NCBI GenBank assembly: GCA_029288095.1
Contig: JARFPW010000018.1
Span: 1-7,235, forward strand
Origin: Gemmatimonadota bacterium
GTDB taxonomy: Bacteria; Gemmatimonadota; Gemmatimonadetes; Palauibacterales; Palauibacteraceae
Reading direction: 5' to 3'
DNA length: 7,235 nucleotides
This document shows, one piece after another, positions 1 through 6,179 of this stretch. Under the pieces are notes generated by a model. It did no database searches. It was not told where the DNA came from and saw only the letters and a list, made by a program, of their open reading frames with translations. The stretch's first letter is position 1. Each line of letters begins with the position of its first letter. Position numbers and translations under genes: made by a program.

Positions 1-329
1 CCCTCCGAGGACCGCGCCCGGGGACTCACGAGCGCGGTCAGGGCGATGATCCCACCCTCGCCGCGGTTGTCCGCCAGCATCACGAACCCGAGGTATTTGA
101 TCGAGATCACGATGATCAGCGACCAGAAAATCAGCGACAGGATGCCGAGAACTGTCGCTTCCGTGTGCGCGAGACCGTAGGAGCCGTGGAGTGACTCGCG
201 AAGAGCGTAGATCGGACTCGTGCCGATGTCGCCGTACACGACGCCGAGCGCGGCCAGCGACAGGAAGGCCAGGTACCTCCCCTTCGGCTTCTCGCGGGGG
301 CTGTGGCCGTCCGAGGGCTGTGGGTCCAA
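1..329 (-). CDS. kup: KUP-family potassium uptake transporter, N-terminal part (gene runs off the left edge)
   Basis: This is the first 109 codons of a KUP/HAK/KT potassium-proton symporter of the inner membrane. The signature is clear: after a hydrophilic leader of about 20 residues comes the first membrane helix with GVVYGDIGTSPIYALRES. A second helix follows (LSLIFWSLIIVISIKYLGFV) and then ADNRGEGGI, which all closely match the start of E. coli Kup. Full-length members are usually 620-700 residues, so most of the gene lies outside. The start is TTG at 329-327: an in-frame TAA sits directly upstream (332-330), no ATG or GTG occurs before the conserved first helix, and AGGGA (342-338) lies 8 bases before the TTG. 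It follows the Rieske-TPP gene on the same strand after 36 bases, so the two may share a transcript. The family assignment is firm; the operon link is inferred. Confidence 0.95.
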   Translation of the reverse strand, partial: MDPQPSDGHSPREKPKGRYLAFLSLAALGVVYGDIGTSPIYALRESLHGSYGLAHTEATVLGILSLIFWSLIIVISIKYLGFVMLADNRGEGGIIALTALVSPRARSSE

Positions 330-337
330 TTAGGCGG

Positions 338-342
338 TCCCT
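338..342 (-). promoter_or_regulatory. Ribosome binding site supporting the TTG start of kup
   Basis: AGGGA read on the minus strand, 8 bases upstream of the TTG at 329. It matters because it supports a rare start codon that is also the only one possible, with a stop codon directly before it in frame. Confidence 0.6.
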
Positions 343-365
343 ATCGTGAGTGGTCGGGGCTCAAT

Positions 366-2339
366 CTAAATGAGCGCCGGATCGGAGACGACTTCGACCA
401 GCGCCGGCCCGTCATGGGCGATCGCCCTGGCCAACGCGTCATCCAGTTCGGCCGCCTCGGTTACGCGGATGCCGAGCGCGCCGCAGTTCGTGGCGTACGC
501 GGAAAAGTCCGGGTTGGTGAGCGACGTCTGCCACACGTCCCAGCTTCCGGCCCGCTGTTCCTTGGAGATCTTTGCCAGCTCAGAGTTATTGAGCAGAACA
601 TGCGTGATGTTCATGCCGTACTTCACGGCCGTCGTCATTTCCGCCATGTACTGGCCGAAGCCCCCGTCTCCGGAGATCGATACGACGGGTCGCCCGTGAA
701 ACGGCGTGTCGGGCTCCTGAGTCGCGGCCCACGCGCCAAGAGCGGCGGGGAGGCCGAATCCGATCGAACCCAGATATCCCGACATCAGGACGGCCTGGCC
801 CGTACACTCGAAGTAGCGACCAAAAGAATAGGTATTGTTGCCCACGTCCACCGGCATGATCGCGTCGCCGGGCACGGTGCGATTCATGGCAGCGAAAATG
901 GCCGCCGCGCCCACGCCCCGTCCCTGGTCGTCGACCTCGCGGCTCTTCTTTTCTTCCCGCCAGATTCGCCACCGTTCGGCGATTTCCGCGCGCTGATCCG
1001 TTGCCGCCGCGGATTCGCGCACGGCATCGAAGAGCAGACCGGCCGTGACGCCGATTTCTCCCCACACCGGCACCGTCACCGGATGGAATTTGCCGAGCGT
1101 CATCGGATCGTAGTCGACTTGAATCGTGGGGATCTTGGGAGTGATGCCGGTGTGGTTGCTGAAGCTGGCGCCGAACACGAGCAGCAGATCGGACTCGTTC
1201 ATGAACCAGCTGGCGATCGGCGTACCGCTGCGGCCCAGTACGCCGCACCCGAGCGGATGGTGGTCGGAAACCTGCCCCTTACCCTTGAACGTGGTGATCA
1301 CCGGACAATTCAGTTGGTCTGCCAGCGCGATGACGGCGTCCATTTCGAACCGCGCGCCGTGGCCGACGACGATCGCCGGCCGCTTCGCCGAGCCGAGAAG
1401 GTCGACCGCCCGTGCCAGGGCGTCGGCCGGCGGCGAAATGGCGCGCGCGGCCACGCGGCCGTCCGGGCCACCGGCTCTGGCGTCCGGCGCAGCCAGCGTC
1501 TGCACCTCGTCGGGAAACACCAGGTGTCCGACGCCACGCTCGAGAATGGCGTGCTTGCAGGCAAGGTTCACGAGCTCCGCATGCCGGCTCCCGGGCAGCA
1601 CGGTCTGGCCCCACACAGCGACGCCGCCGAACGCAGCCTGGAGATCGACTTCCTGGAAGGCACCCGGCCCCAGTACCTGGGAATCCACCTGTCCGGTGAG
1701 TGCGAGGACCGGTGAGCGATCGACGTGCGCGTCCCACAGACCGGTCAGCAGATTTGTGGCGCCCGGACCCGCGATGGAAAAACAGGCTGCCGGCCGACCC
1801 GTGAGCTTGCCGTAGGCCGACGCCGCGAACGACGCGGCCCCCTCATGGCGAATCCCGATGTATCGCATGCGGCCGGCCTCTTCCTGCCGCCGCAATGCGT
1901 CAGCCAGCCCGAGATTCGAGTGGCCGACCATGCCCCACACCCAGCGCACGTCCCAGTTGGCCATCGTCTCGGCCATCAGGTCGGACACCGTGCGGACGTG
2001 ATCGTCGGGCGCCGGAAAGCCGACGTAGATGCCGTCGTCGCGGACTTCAACGGGATACGTCTCGACGCCGTCATCGAATCCGCCTGGCGGTTTGCCCGTG
2101 AGCGGGTCGAAGTCCCATCCGTGCCATGGGCAGCGCAGCATCCCGTTCTCGATCGATCCCTCTCCCAGGGGGCCTCCCTGGTGTGGACATCGATTGTCGA
2201 GAGCTCCGTACGTGCCCTCGACGTTGGTCATGCAGACGGTCCAGTTCTCACACGTCACCTGGGCGACGCGACCTTCGGGCAATTCCTCCGGGGCAAGAGC
2301 CCGATGCCAGATGAGGGGCCGACCGGATACTTCGCTCAT
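366..2339 (-). CDS. Rieske [2Fe-2S] ferredoxin domain fused to a pyruvate-oxidase-like thiamine-diphosphate enzyme
   Basis: A 657-residue two-part protein with no signal peptide, so probably cytoplasmic. Residues 1-110 are a BphF/NirD-like Rieske domain with both cluster motifs, C51-P-H53 and C70-P-W-H73. A linker of only about 8 residues leads to a full TPP-enzyme module of POX/AHAS type: the N-terminal domain has the catalytic glutamate in RHEGAASFAASAYGKLTG (E166), the central domain is of the FAD/nucleotide-binding type, and the C-terminal domain has the cofactor motif GDGG at 557 with NN at 584-585, then SELAKISKEQR as in pyruvate oxidases. Similarity is closer to PoxB than to acetolactate synthase, but the substrate is not proven. 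PoxB's C-terminal membrane-binding tail is absent; the protein ends right after the TPP domain. ATG at 2339 is chosen because GGAG lies 7 bases upstream; the frame stays open back to an ATG at 2477, but that extension is low-complexity. Electron flow from the TPP/flavin site to the Rieske cluster is inference. Confidence 0.9.
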   Translation of the reverse strand: MSEVSGRPLIWHRALAPEELPEGRVAQVTCENWTVCMTNVEGTYGALDNRCPHQGGPLGEGSIENGMLRCPWHGWDFDPLTGKPPGGFDDGVETYPVEVRDDGIYVGFPAPDDHVRTVSDLMAETMANWDVRWVWGMVGHSNLGLADALRRQEEAGRMRYIGIRHEGAASFAASAYGKLTGRPAACFSIAGPGATNLLTGLWDAHVDRSPVLALTGQVDSQVLGPGAFQEVDLQAAFGGVAVWGQTVLPGSRHAELVNLACKHAILERGVGHLVFPDEVQTLAAPDARAGGPDGRVAARAISPPADALARAVDLLGSAKRPAIVVGHGARFEMDAVIALADQLNCPVITTFKGKGQVSDHHPLGCGVLGRSGTPIASWFMNESDLLLVFGASFSNHTGITPKIPTIQVDYDPMTLGKFHPVTVPVWGEIGVTAGLLFDAVRESAAATDQRAEIAERWRIWREEKKSREVDDQGRGVGAAAIFAAMNRTVPGDAIMPVDVGNNTYSFGRYFECTGQAVLMSGYLGSIGFGLPAALGAWAATQEPDTPFHGRPVVSISGDGGFGQYMAEMTTAVKYGMNITHVLLNNSELAKISKEQRAGSWDVWQTSLTNPDFSAYATNCGALGIRVTEAAELDDALARAIAHDGPALVEVVSDPALI

Positions 2340-2346
2340 GTGTCCG

Positions 2347-2350
2347 CTCC
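2347..2350 (-). promoter_or_regulatory. Ribosome binding site deciding the start of the Rieske-TPP gene
   Basis: GGAG on the minus strand, 7 bases before the ATG at 2339. It favours this start over the upstream in-frame ATG at 2477, which would add 46 residues with no resemblance to a Rieske leader and would place the start inside the palindrome beside the cytochrome gene. Confidence 0.65.
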
Positions 2351-2430
2351 GTTGCCGTGGTGCGCCATCGCCTGTCCCGCCGGGATGCTCTTCTGCCCCG
2401 CCATGGGGGTCGCCGGGCCCAGCGAGCTTG

Positions 2431-2455
2431 TGTTGCGTCGGGGATCTCCGCAACA
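2431..2455. repeat. Interrupted inverted repeat, possible operator
   Basis: TGTTGCG (2431-2437) and its exact complement CGCAACA (2449-2455) are separated by 11 bases. Inside lies a near-palindrome, GGGGATCTCC (2440-2449), with a slightly different centre. The 25-bp span suits a dimeric DNA-binding protein or a weak RNA hairpin in the cytochrome leader. No regulator can be named. Confidence 0.4.
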
Positions 2456-2476
2456 ACTGGCATGCGGAAGCGAGCA

Positions 2477-2490
2477 CCGAATCGATTCGG
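2477..2490. repeat. Perfect 14-bp palindrome CCGAATCGATTCGG next to the cytochrome ribosome binding site
   Basis: CCGAATCGATTCGG reads the same on both strands. Its last two bases (2489-2490) are also the first two of the ribosome binding site GGGAGGA (2489-2495) of the cytochrome gene. It could be an operator bound by a dimer, or at RNA level a small element that hides the start of the Shine-Dalgarno. An RNA hairpin would need some central bases unpaired as the loop, leaving a short stem, so a DNA operator is the simpler reading. Confidence 0.45.
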
Positions 2491-2499
2491 GAGGACAGG

Positions 2500-3300
2500 A
2501 TGAAAGTGAAACAAGTCGTGCTGGGGACTATTGCCGCGCTGCTGTTTACGGGGGCGATTCCCGCCTCGGCTCAACAGACCGACGACGCGGCGGCCGTCAG
2601 CTTTCCGGACACCGTGTCAGCCGCGCGCCTCAGCGCCCTGGTCGAGCAGGGCAGCAGCCTGTTCAACGGCGGCACCTGTCTGTTCTGCCACGCGGTCGGG
2701 GGTCGCGGCGATGGCCAGCGCGGCCCGGATCTCACTGACGGGGAGTGGCTGCACAGCATGGGCGACTTCGAGGGCATCACCGAAACGATCCGGTGGGGCG
2801 TGAAGCGGAGTGAGATGAAGGCCATGACGCCGCGTCCGCACCAGATGAATCCGAACGGCGGCATGAGCATCGGATTCCCGGAGGTCATGGCTCTGACTGC
2901 GTATGTCTGGAGCCGTACTAATGGTCCTACGCCCGAGGCCGTGGCACGACAGGACGAAGTGCTGTCGCTGTTGGCGGACGGGGACGGACGGGGGGCGGCG
3001 GACCTCCTCCGGGCCGACACCCGGGAACGCCCGGACTCACCCATGTTCTCGGAACGGGCGGTCAACATGCTCGGCTACGAGTACCTTGAACGCTGGGTTG
3101 AGCCGCAGACGGCGCTCCCCTTGTTTGTGTTCAACGCGGAGGCCCACCCCGAATCATGGAACGTGTGGGACAGTCTGGCGGAGGCGTACGTAGCGCTGGG
3201 CGAGACGACCAAGGCGATCGAGAACTACGAGAAATCGCTGGCGCTGAATCCTCGGAACCGCGGCGCGACGGAGGCCCTGGAGCGTCTGCGGTCCCAGTGA
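2500..3300 (+). CDS. Secreted mono-haem cytochrome c with C-terminal TPR region
   Basis: A 266-residue protein exported to the periplasm. Residues 1-24 form a Sec signal peptide (KVK start, hydrophobic core, likely cut after ASA24). The cytochrome c class I domain follows: haem attachment at C60-L-F-C63-H64, the stretch GRGDGQRGPDL after it as in many small c-type cytochromes, and a closing helix at 127-138. The sixth haem ligand is probably one of the Met residues in MNPNGGM (116 or 122). From about 145 the protein changes to an alpha-helical, charged region ending in TPR-like helices (about 186-252; AEAYVALGETTKAIENYEKS is the typical part), suggesting protein-protein contact. The ATG at 2500 is preceded by GGGAGGA at 2489-2495. 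It is the first gene of an operon with the kinase and regulator, overlapping the kinase start by 4 bases. Its electron partners are unknown; the Rieske-TPP enzyme is probably on the other side of the membrane. Confidence 0.9.
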   Translation: MKVKQVVLGTIAALLFTGAIPASAQQTDDAAAVSFPDTVSAARLSALVEQGSSLFNGGTCLFCHAVGGRGDGQRGPDLTDGEWLHSMGDFEGITETIRWGVKRSEMKAMTPRPHQMNPNGGMSIGFPEVMALTAYVWSRTNGPTPEAVARQDEVLSLLADGDGRGAADLLRADTRERPDSPMFSERAVNMLGYEYLERWVEPQTALPLFVFNAEAHPESWNVWDSLAEAYVALGETTKAIENYEKSLALNPRNRGATEALERLRSQ

Positions 3301-4355
3301 CGCGCCGGGTGCGGCGGTGGGCGCTGCTGTTCGCGGCGGCCACCGCGCTCGCCTTGTTCTTCGCATCCAGGACGTACCTGACGTACTACGCCTATCCGGA
3401 CAACGAGATCACGTGGGCACAGGCGCTGGCTCCTGCGATCAGCTACTGGTACGTGTGGGCATTCCTGGCTCCCGCGATTCTCTGGCTGGCGGCCTGCCTC
3501 CCGTTCGACAAGGGACGCTGGCGGCGCAGCGTCGGGCTGCACCTCCTGCTTGGGATCGTCTTCGCGACGGGGCATTTCTTTCTGGAATACGTACTCGGCC
3601 AGTGGACCCAGTTCTTTCCCGTGCGGCCGATGCGCGCGGCGTTCTTCATCAACCAGTTCCACTACAACGTGATCACGTACTGGCTGATCGTGGGGGGCGC
3701 CAACCTGATCGAGTATTCTCGTCGCAGCCGGGAGCGGGAGGTGCGGGCATCGCAGCTCGAAGTGCACCTGGCGGACGCGAGGCTGCAGGCTCTCAAGATG
3801 CAACTTCATCCGCACTTTCTGTTCAACACACTGCACGCCATCACGACGCTCATGCATCGGGATGTGGACGCCGCGGAGCGCATGCTGGCAAGGCTTAGCG
3901 AGCTGCTGCGGATCACGCTCGACAGCGCGGGGGCCCAGGAGGTAACTCTCAAGGAAGAGCTGGAGTTTCTCGAGCAGTATCTGGAGATCGAACGCATCCG
4001 CTTCGGCGATCGACTGCGTATCGAGATCAGGATTGACCCCGAAAGTCTGGACGCGCGCGTGCCCAACCTGGTGCTTCAACCGCTAGTTGAGAACGCGATC
4101 CGGCACGGCATTGCTCCGAAGGCCGGTCCGGGGTGGATCGGTGTGAGCAGCCGGCGTCTCGACGGGCAACTCGAGCTGGTCATCGAGGACGACGGTCGCG
4201 GCCTCCCCGAGGGAGACCAGGAGGTCGGTGTCGGGTTATCGAATACACGCGAGAGGCTTCGCGAGCTGTACGGAGAAGCACAGCGTCTGGATATCGTCGC
4301 TTCACCGGCGGGAGGCGCGCTCGTCCGCGTAACGATCCCGTTCCATGATGACTGA
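3297..4355 (+). CDS. Sensor histidine kinase, LytS/YehU family (four membrane helices)
   Basis: A 352-residue inner-membrane kinase that should autophosphorylate and pass the phosphate to the regulator encoded next. Four hydrophobic segments lie at about 8-24, 48-68, 79-100 and 121-139, with no large periplasmic sensor domain. A charged coiled-coil stretch (141-167) leads to the His_kinase domain: PHFLFN with phospho-acceptor H173, N-box PLVENAIRHGI (N266) and G-box DDGRGL (298-303), then GVGLSNTRERL. The chosen start is GTG at 3297, which overlaps the cytochrome stop as GTGA and implies translational coupling. GTG at 3309 is an alternative; the frame stays open upstream to 3156, but that part overlaps the cytochrome gene and lacks kinase-like features. 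Pyruvate-sensing BtsS and YpdA belong to this family, yet the ligand here cannot be read from the sequence. Confidence 0.93.
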   Translation: MTRRVRRWALLFAAATALALFFASRTYLTYYAYPDNEITWAQALAPAISYWYVWAFLAPAILWLAACLPFDKGRWRRSVGLHLLLGIVFATGHFFLEYVLGQWTQFFPVRPMRAAFFINQFHYNVITYWLIVGGANLIEYSRRSREREVRASQLEVHLADARLQALKMQLHPHFLFNTLHAITTLMHRDVDAAERMLARLSELLRITLDSAGAQEVTLKEELEFLEQYLEIERIRFGDRLRIEIRIDPESLDARVPNLVLQPLVENAIRHGIAPKAGPGWIGVSSRRLDGQLELVIEDDGRGLPEGDQEVGVGLSNTRERLRELYGEAQRLDIVASPAGGALVRVTIPFHDD

Positions 4356-5121
4356 ACCACCGCGCCTCCGCACGCTGATCGTCGATGACGAGCCGCTGGC
4401 GCGCGAGCGGCTGCGGACGCTGCTCGGCGACTACTCGGACATCGAACTGATCGGAGAATGTGAGGATGGCCCGGCGGCGGTCGAGGCGATCGCACGGGAA
4501 CGGCCCGACCTGGTGTTTCTCGACGTCCAGATGCCTGAGCTCACCGGCTTCCAGGTGCTGGAACGACTCGAGTCTACGCCACCCGGAGTGATCTTCGTGA
4601 CCGCGTACGATCAGTACGCCATTCGGGCGTTCGACGTGCACGCGCTCGACTACCTGCTGAAGCCGTTCGATCGGGAGCGCTTCGAGCGGGCGCTTGCGAG
4701 GGCGCGATCCAATGCCCGGGACGCGGGGCGGCGCGCGGAGCTGCGACGGCAACTGCGTGCGTTGCTGGATGAAGCAGCGGACCATCGAGCCGGTCCAGGG
4801 CGTCTGGTCATCCGCGGGCGAGGACGCATCCACTTCGTCGCCCTCGAGGACATCGAGTACATGGAAGCGGCCGGCAATTACGTCAGGATCCACAGCGGAG
4901 AGGACACGCACCTGCTGCGCGAAACGCTCACCCGGATGGTTGAGCGTCTCCCCGCCGGCGAGTTCGTTCGGGTCAGTCGGTCGGCCATCGTCCGCATAGA
5001 TCAGATAGACCAACTCAAGCCCCGCGGACACGGCAGATACCTTATCGGGATGCGGTCCGGAGCCTCAGTCGGATCGGGCAGGTCGTACGCGGATAATGTG
5101 GCCCGCCTGCTCGACGCTTGA
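4345..5121 (+). CDS. LytTR-family response regulator
   Basis: A 258-residue cytoplasmic DNA-binding regulator, partner of the preceding kinase. The receiver domain (about 8-120) has the acidic pair D14-D15, phospho-acceptor D60 in FLDVQMPELTG, T86 and K106 in LLKPF. A linker rich in Arg and Ala leads to a LytTR DNA-binding domain (about 153-256) with the family stretch IEYMEAAGNYVRIH and the later VSRSAIVRIDQI. The gene overlaps the kinase by 11 bases if ATG 4345 is used, or by 8 if the second ATG at 4348 is used; no strong ribosome binding site is visible before either, as expected for coupled translation. Domain order and length are typical for the family. Its targets are unknown; the cytochrome operon's own control region is an obvious candidate, but I could not find a clear LytTR direct-repeat site there. 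Confidence 0.94.
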   Translation: MMTEPPRLRTLIVDDEPLARERLRTLLGDYSDIELIGECEDGPAAVEAIARERPDLVFLDVQMPELTGFQVLERLESTPPGVIFVTAYDQYAIRAFDVHALDYLLKPFDRERFERALARARSNARDAGRRAELRRQLRALLDEAADHRAGPGRLVIRGRGRIHFVALEDIEYMEAAGNYVRIHSGEDTHLLRETLTRMVERLPAGEFVRVSRSAIVRIDQIDQLKPRGHGRYLIGMRSGASVGSGRSYADNVARLLDA

Positions 5122-5160
5122 CCCGCGGCACGTAACCCTCTTCTTTTCCCATCCCTCGAG

Positions 5161-5175
5161 CCGCCCGTGGGGCGG
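5161..5175 (+). terminator. Short G+C hairpin, possible weak terminator
   Basis: CCGCCC and GGGCGG pair perfectly around the loop GTG. The stem is only 6 bp and is followed by GTTGCGTATACTTG rather than a run of T, so it is not a classical intrinsic terminator. It may still mark the end of the regulator transcript. Confidence 0.3.
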
Positions 5176-5181
5176 GTTGCG

Positions 5182-5187
5182 TATACT
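5182..5187 (+). promoter_or_regulatory. Possible -10 box (TATACT) for the reductase-synthase operon
   Basis: TATACT resembles the sigma-70 consensus TATAAT and lies 41 bases before the ATG at 5229. No TTGACA-like -35 box is found at the usual distance (5159-5164 reads AGCCGC), so the call is weak. Confidence 0.3.
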
Positions 5188-5228
5188 TGTAGTTTGTCGC
5201 TCGACGCCAACTCTCCGGGAGTGATTTG

Positions 5229-6179
5229 ATGTCCGATGGCCCCTACGGAAGCAACGAGTGGGCGCTGATCCTTGGCGGTTCCAGCGGGTTCGGCCTGGCC
5301 GCAGCCCACAAGTTGTCGCAACACGGCCTCAACGTGTGCGTGGTTCACCGTGATCGACGGGGGGCAATGCGGCGGATCGAGCCCGAATTCGACGCGATCC
5401 GTGAGCGCGGCGTTTCATTCGCGTCGTTCAACAAGGACGCGTTGAAGCCTGATATCCAGGCGGAGATTCTCGATGAAGTCGCTGACGCCATCGGGACGGA
5501 CGGTCGCGTGCGCCTGCTCATGCATTCGATCGCCTTCGGCAATCTGAAGCTGATCGCTTCCGAGGGACCACCTTCCGACGAGGCGACCCGGCGGCTTGCC
5601 GAGCGACTCAGCGTCGACGAGGCGGGCCTTCGTGAGGCGGCCGACGAGCTGTTCGAAGACTCGGTGGATGGCGTCCAGGGGATCGCCGCCGCACCGGCAT
5701 ATGCGGAGGACAACTACCTCGAGGACGACGACGTCGCCCGGACGATCTACGCGATGGGAACCAGCTTGTTGACCTGGACGCGCGCGCTCAGCGATCGGGG
5801 GATGTTCGCAGACGATGCGCGGGTGTTGGGCATGACGAGCGAGGGCAACGAAGTCGCCTGGAAAGGGTATGCAGCTGTCGCGGCTGCGAAAGTCGCGCTC
5901 GAATCGGTGTCGAGGTCGATCGCCGTCGAGATGGCACACATGGGAATCCGCTCGAATATCGTCCAGGCGGGTGTAACCGACACGCCCGCGCTGCGGGCGA
6001 TTCCAGGCAGTCAGAATTTGAAAGCTCAGGCGAGGACCAGAAATCCGTTTGGCCGGCTCACGACGCCGGCCGACGTAGCGGATGTCATCTATCTGCTGTC
6101 TCTCCCCGAGGCCGCGTGGATCAACGGAGCCATTATCCGCGTCGATGGGGGAGAGCGGATTTCGGGATTGTCCAGATGA
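5229..6179 (+). CDS. FabL/FabI-like enoyl-ACP reductase (short-chain dehydrogenase) with a large insertion
   Basis: A 316-residue Rossmann-fold reductase, probably reducing an enoyl-ACP or related acyl thioester. The nucleotide motif GGSSGFG (16-22) is the classical SDR GxxxGxG; basic residues after the second strand (HRDRRG) hint at NADPH. MHSIAF (98-103) recalls FabI, while the catalytic pair Y214-x6-K221 has the FabI/FabL spacing, not the YxxxK of ordinary SDRs. The C-terminal part (TDTPALRAIPGS, then NPFGRL, later IIRVDGG) follows FabL of Bacillus closely. Serine 204 stands where E. coli FabI has Tyr146. FabI and FabL are about 250-262 residues; the extra 50-60 residues lie between 104 and about 180 and are strongly acidic. 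ATG 5229 is preceded by GGGAG with 7-base spacing; the TTG just before it (5226) is less likely. It overlaps the FabH-like gene by 4 bases. The true substrate is not proven. Confidence 0.85.
   Translation: MSDGPYGSNEWALILGGSSGFGLAAAHKLSQHGLNVCVVHRDRRGAMRRIEPEFDAIRERGVSFASFNKDALKPDIQAEILDEVADAIGTDGRVRLLMHSIAFGNLKLIASEGPPSDEATRRLAERLSVDEAGLREAADELFEDSVDGVQGIAAAPAYAEDNYLEDDDVARTIYAMGTSLLTWTRALSDRGMFADDARVLGMTSEGNEVAWKGYAAVAAAKVALESVSRSIAVEMAHMGIRSNIVQAGVTDTPALRAIPGSQNLKAQARTRNPFGRLTTPADVADVIYLLSLPEAAWINGAIIRVDGGERISGLSR

Larger units (their letters stand above)
2340..2499. promoter_or_regulatory. Divergent control region between the Rieske-TPP gene and the cytochrome c operon
   Basis: The 160 bases between two divergent starts must hold the promoters for both directions. 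I see no convincing -35/-10 pair on either strand. What stands out are two inverted repeats, listed separately, at 2431-2455 and 2477-2490. Shared regulation of the two units is plausible from the layout but not shown. Confidence 0.6.
5122..5228. other. Intergenic gap between the regulator and the lipid operon
   Basis: This 107-base gap is the only sizeable break on the plus strand. It holds a pyrimidine-rich stretch after the regulator stop (about 5139-5156), a short G+C hairpin (5161-5175), a TATACT box (5182-5187) and the ribosome binding site GGGAG (5217-5221) of the reductase gene. The two operons may therefore be transcribed separately. Confidence 0.5.

Noticed and set aside
303..1715. 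Long open frame of 470 codons on the plus strand
   Set aside because: It lies antisense to the conserved TPP domains, has the Arg/Gly/His-rich make-up of a high-G+C shadow frame, and shows no recognisable domain or good ribosome binding site.
2340..2477. 46-residue N-terminal extension of the Rieske-TPP protein from an ATG at 2477
   Set aside because: The extension is Gly/Pro/Arg/His-rich without similarity to Rieske leaders, and the inner ATG at 2339 has a well-placed GGAG.
2340..2499. LytTR-type direct repeat binding site
   Set aside because: I looked for paired GTT-centred repeats at one-turn spacing and saw only single weak matches, so no site is claimed.
1725..2738. Open frame of 337 codons on the plus strand crossing the divergent region
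   Set aside because: It is antisense to the Rieske domain and then out of frame within the cytochrome gene; its translation resembles no family.
3156..3296. Upstream extension of the histidine kinase from an ATG at 3156
   Set aside because: It would overlap the cytochrome TPR coding sequence by more than 140 bases; the GTG at 3297 gives the usual 4-base overlap and a sensible membrane protein N-terminus.
3225..4079. Open frame of 284 codons on the minus strand
   Set aside because: It is a shadow of the histidine kinase gene, whose H-, N- and G-boxes are all intact on the other strand.
4180..5031. Open frame of 283 codons on the minus strand
   Set aside because: It is antisense to the end of the kinase and most of the LytTR regulator, both clearly real.
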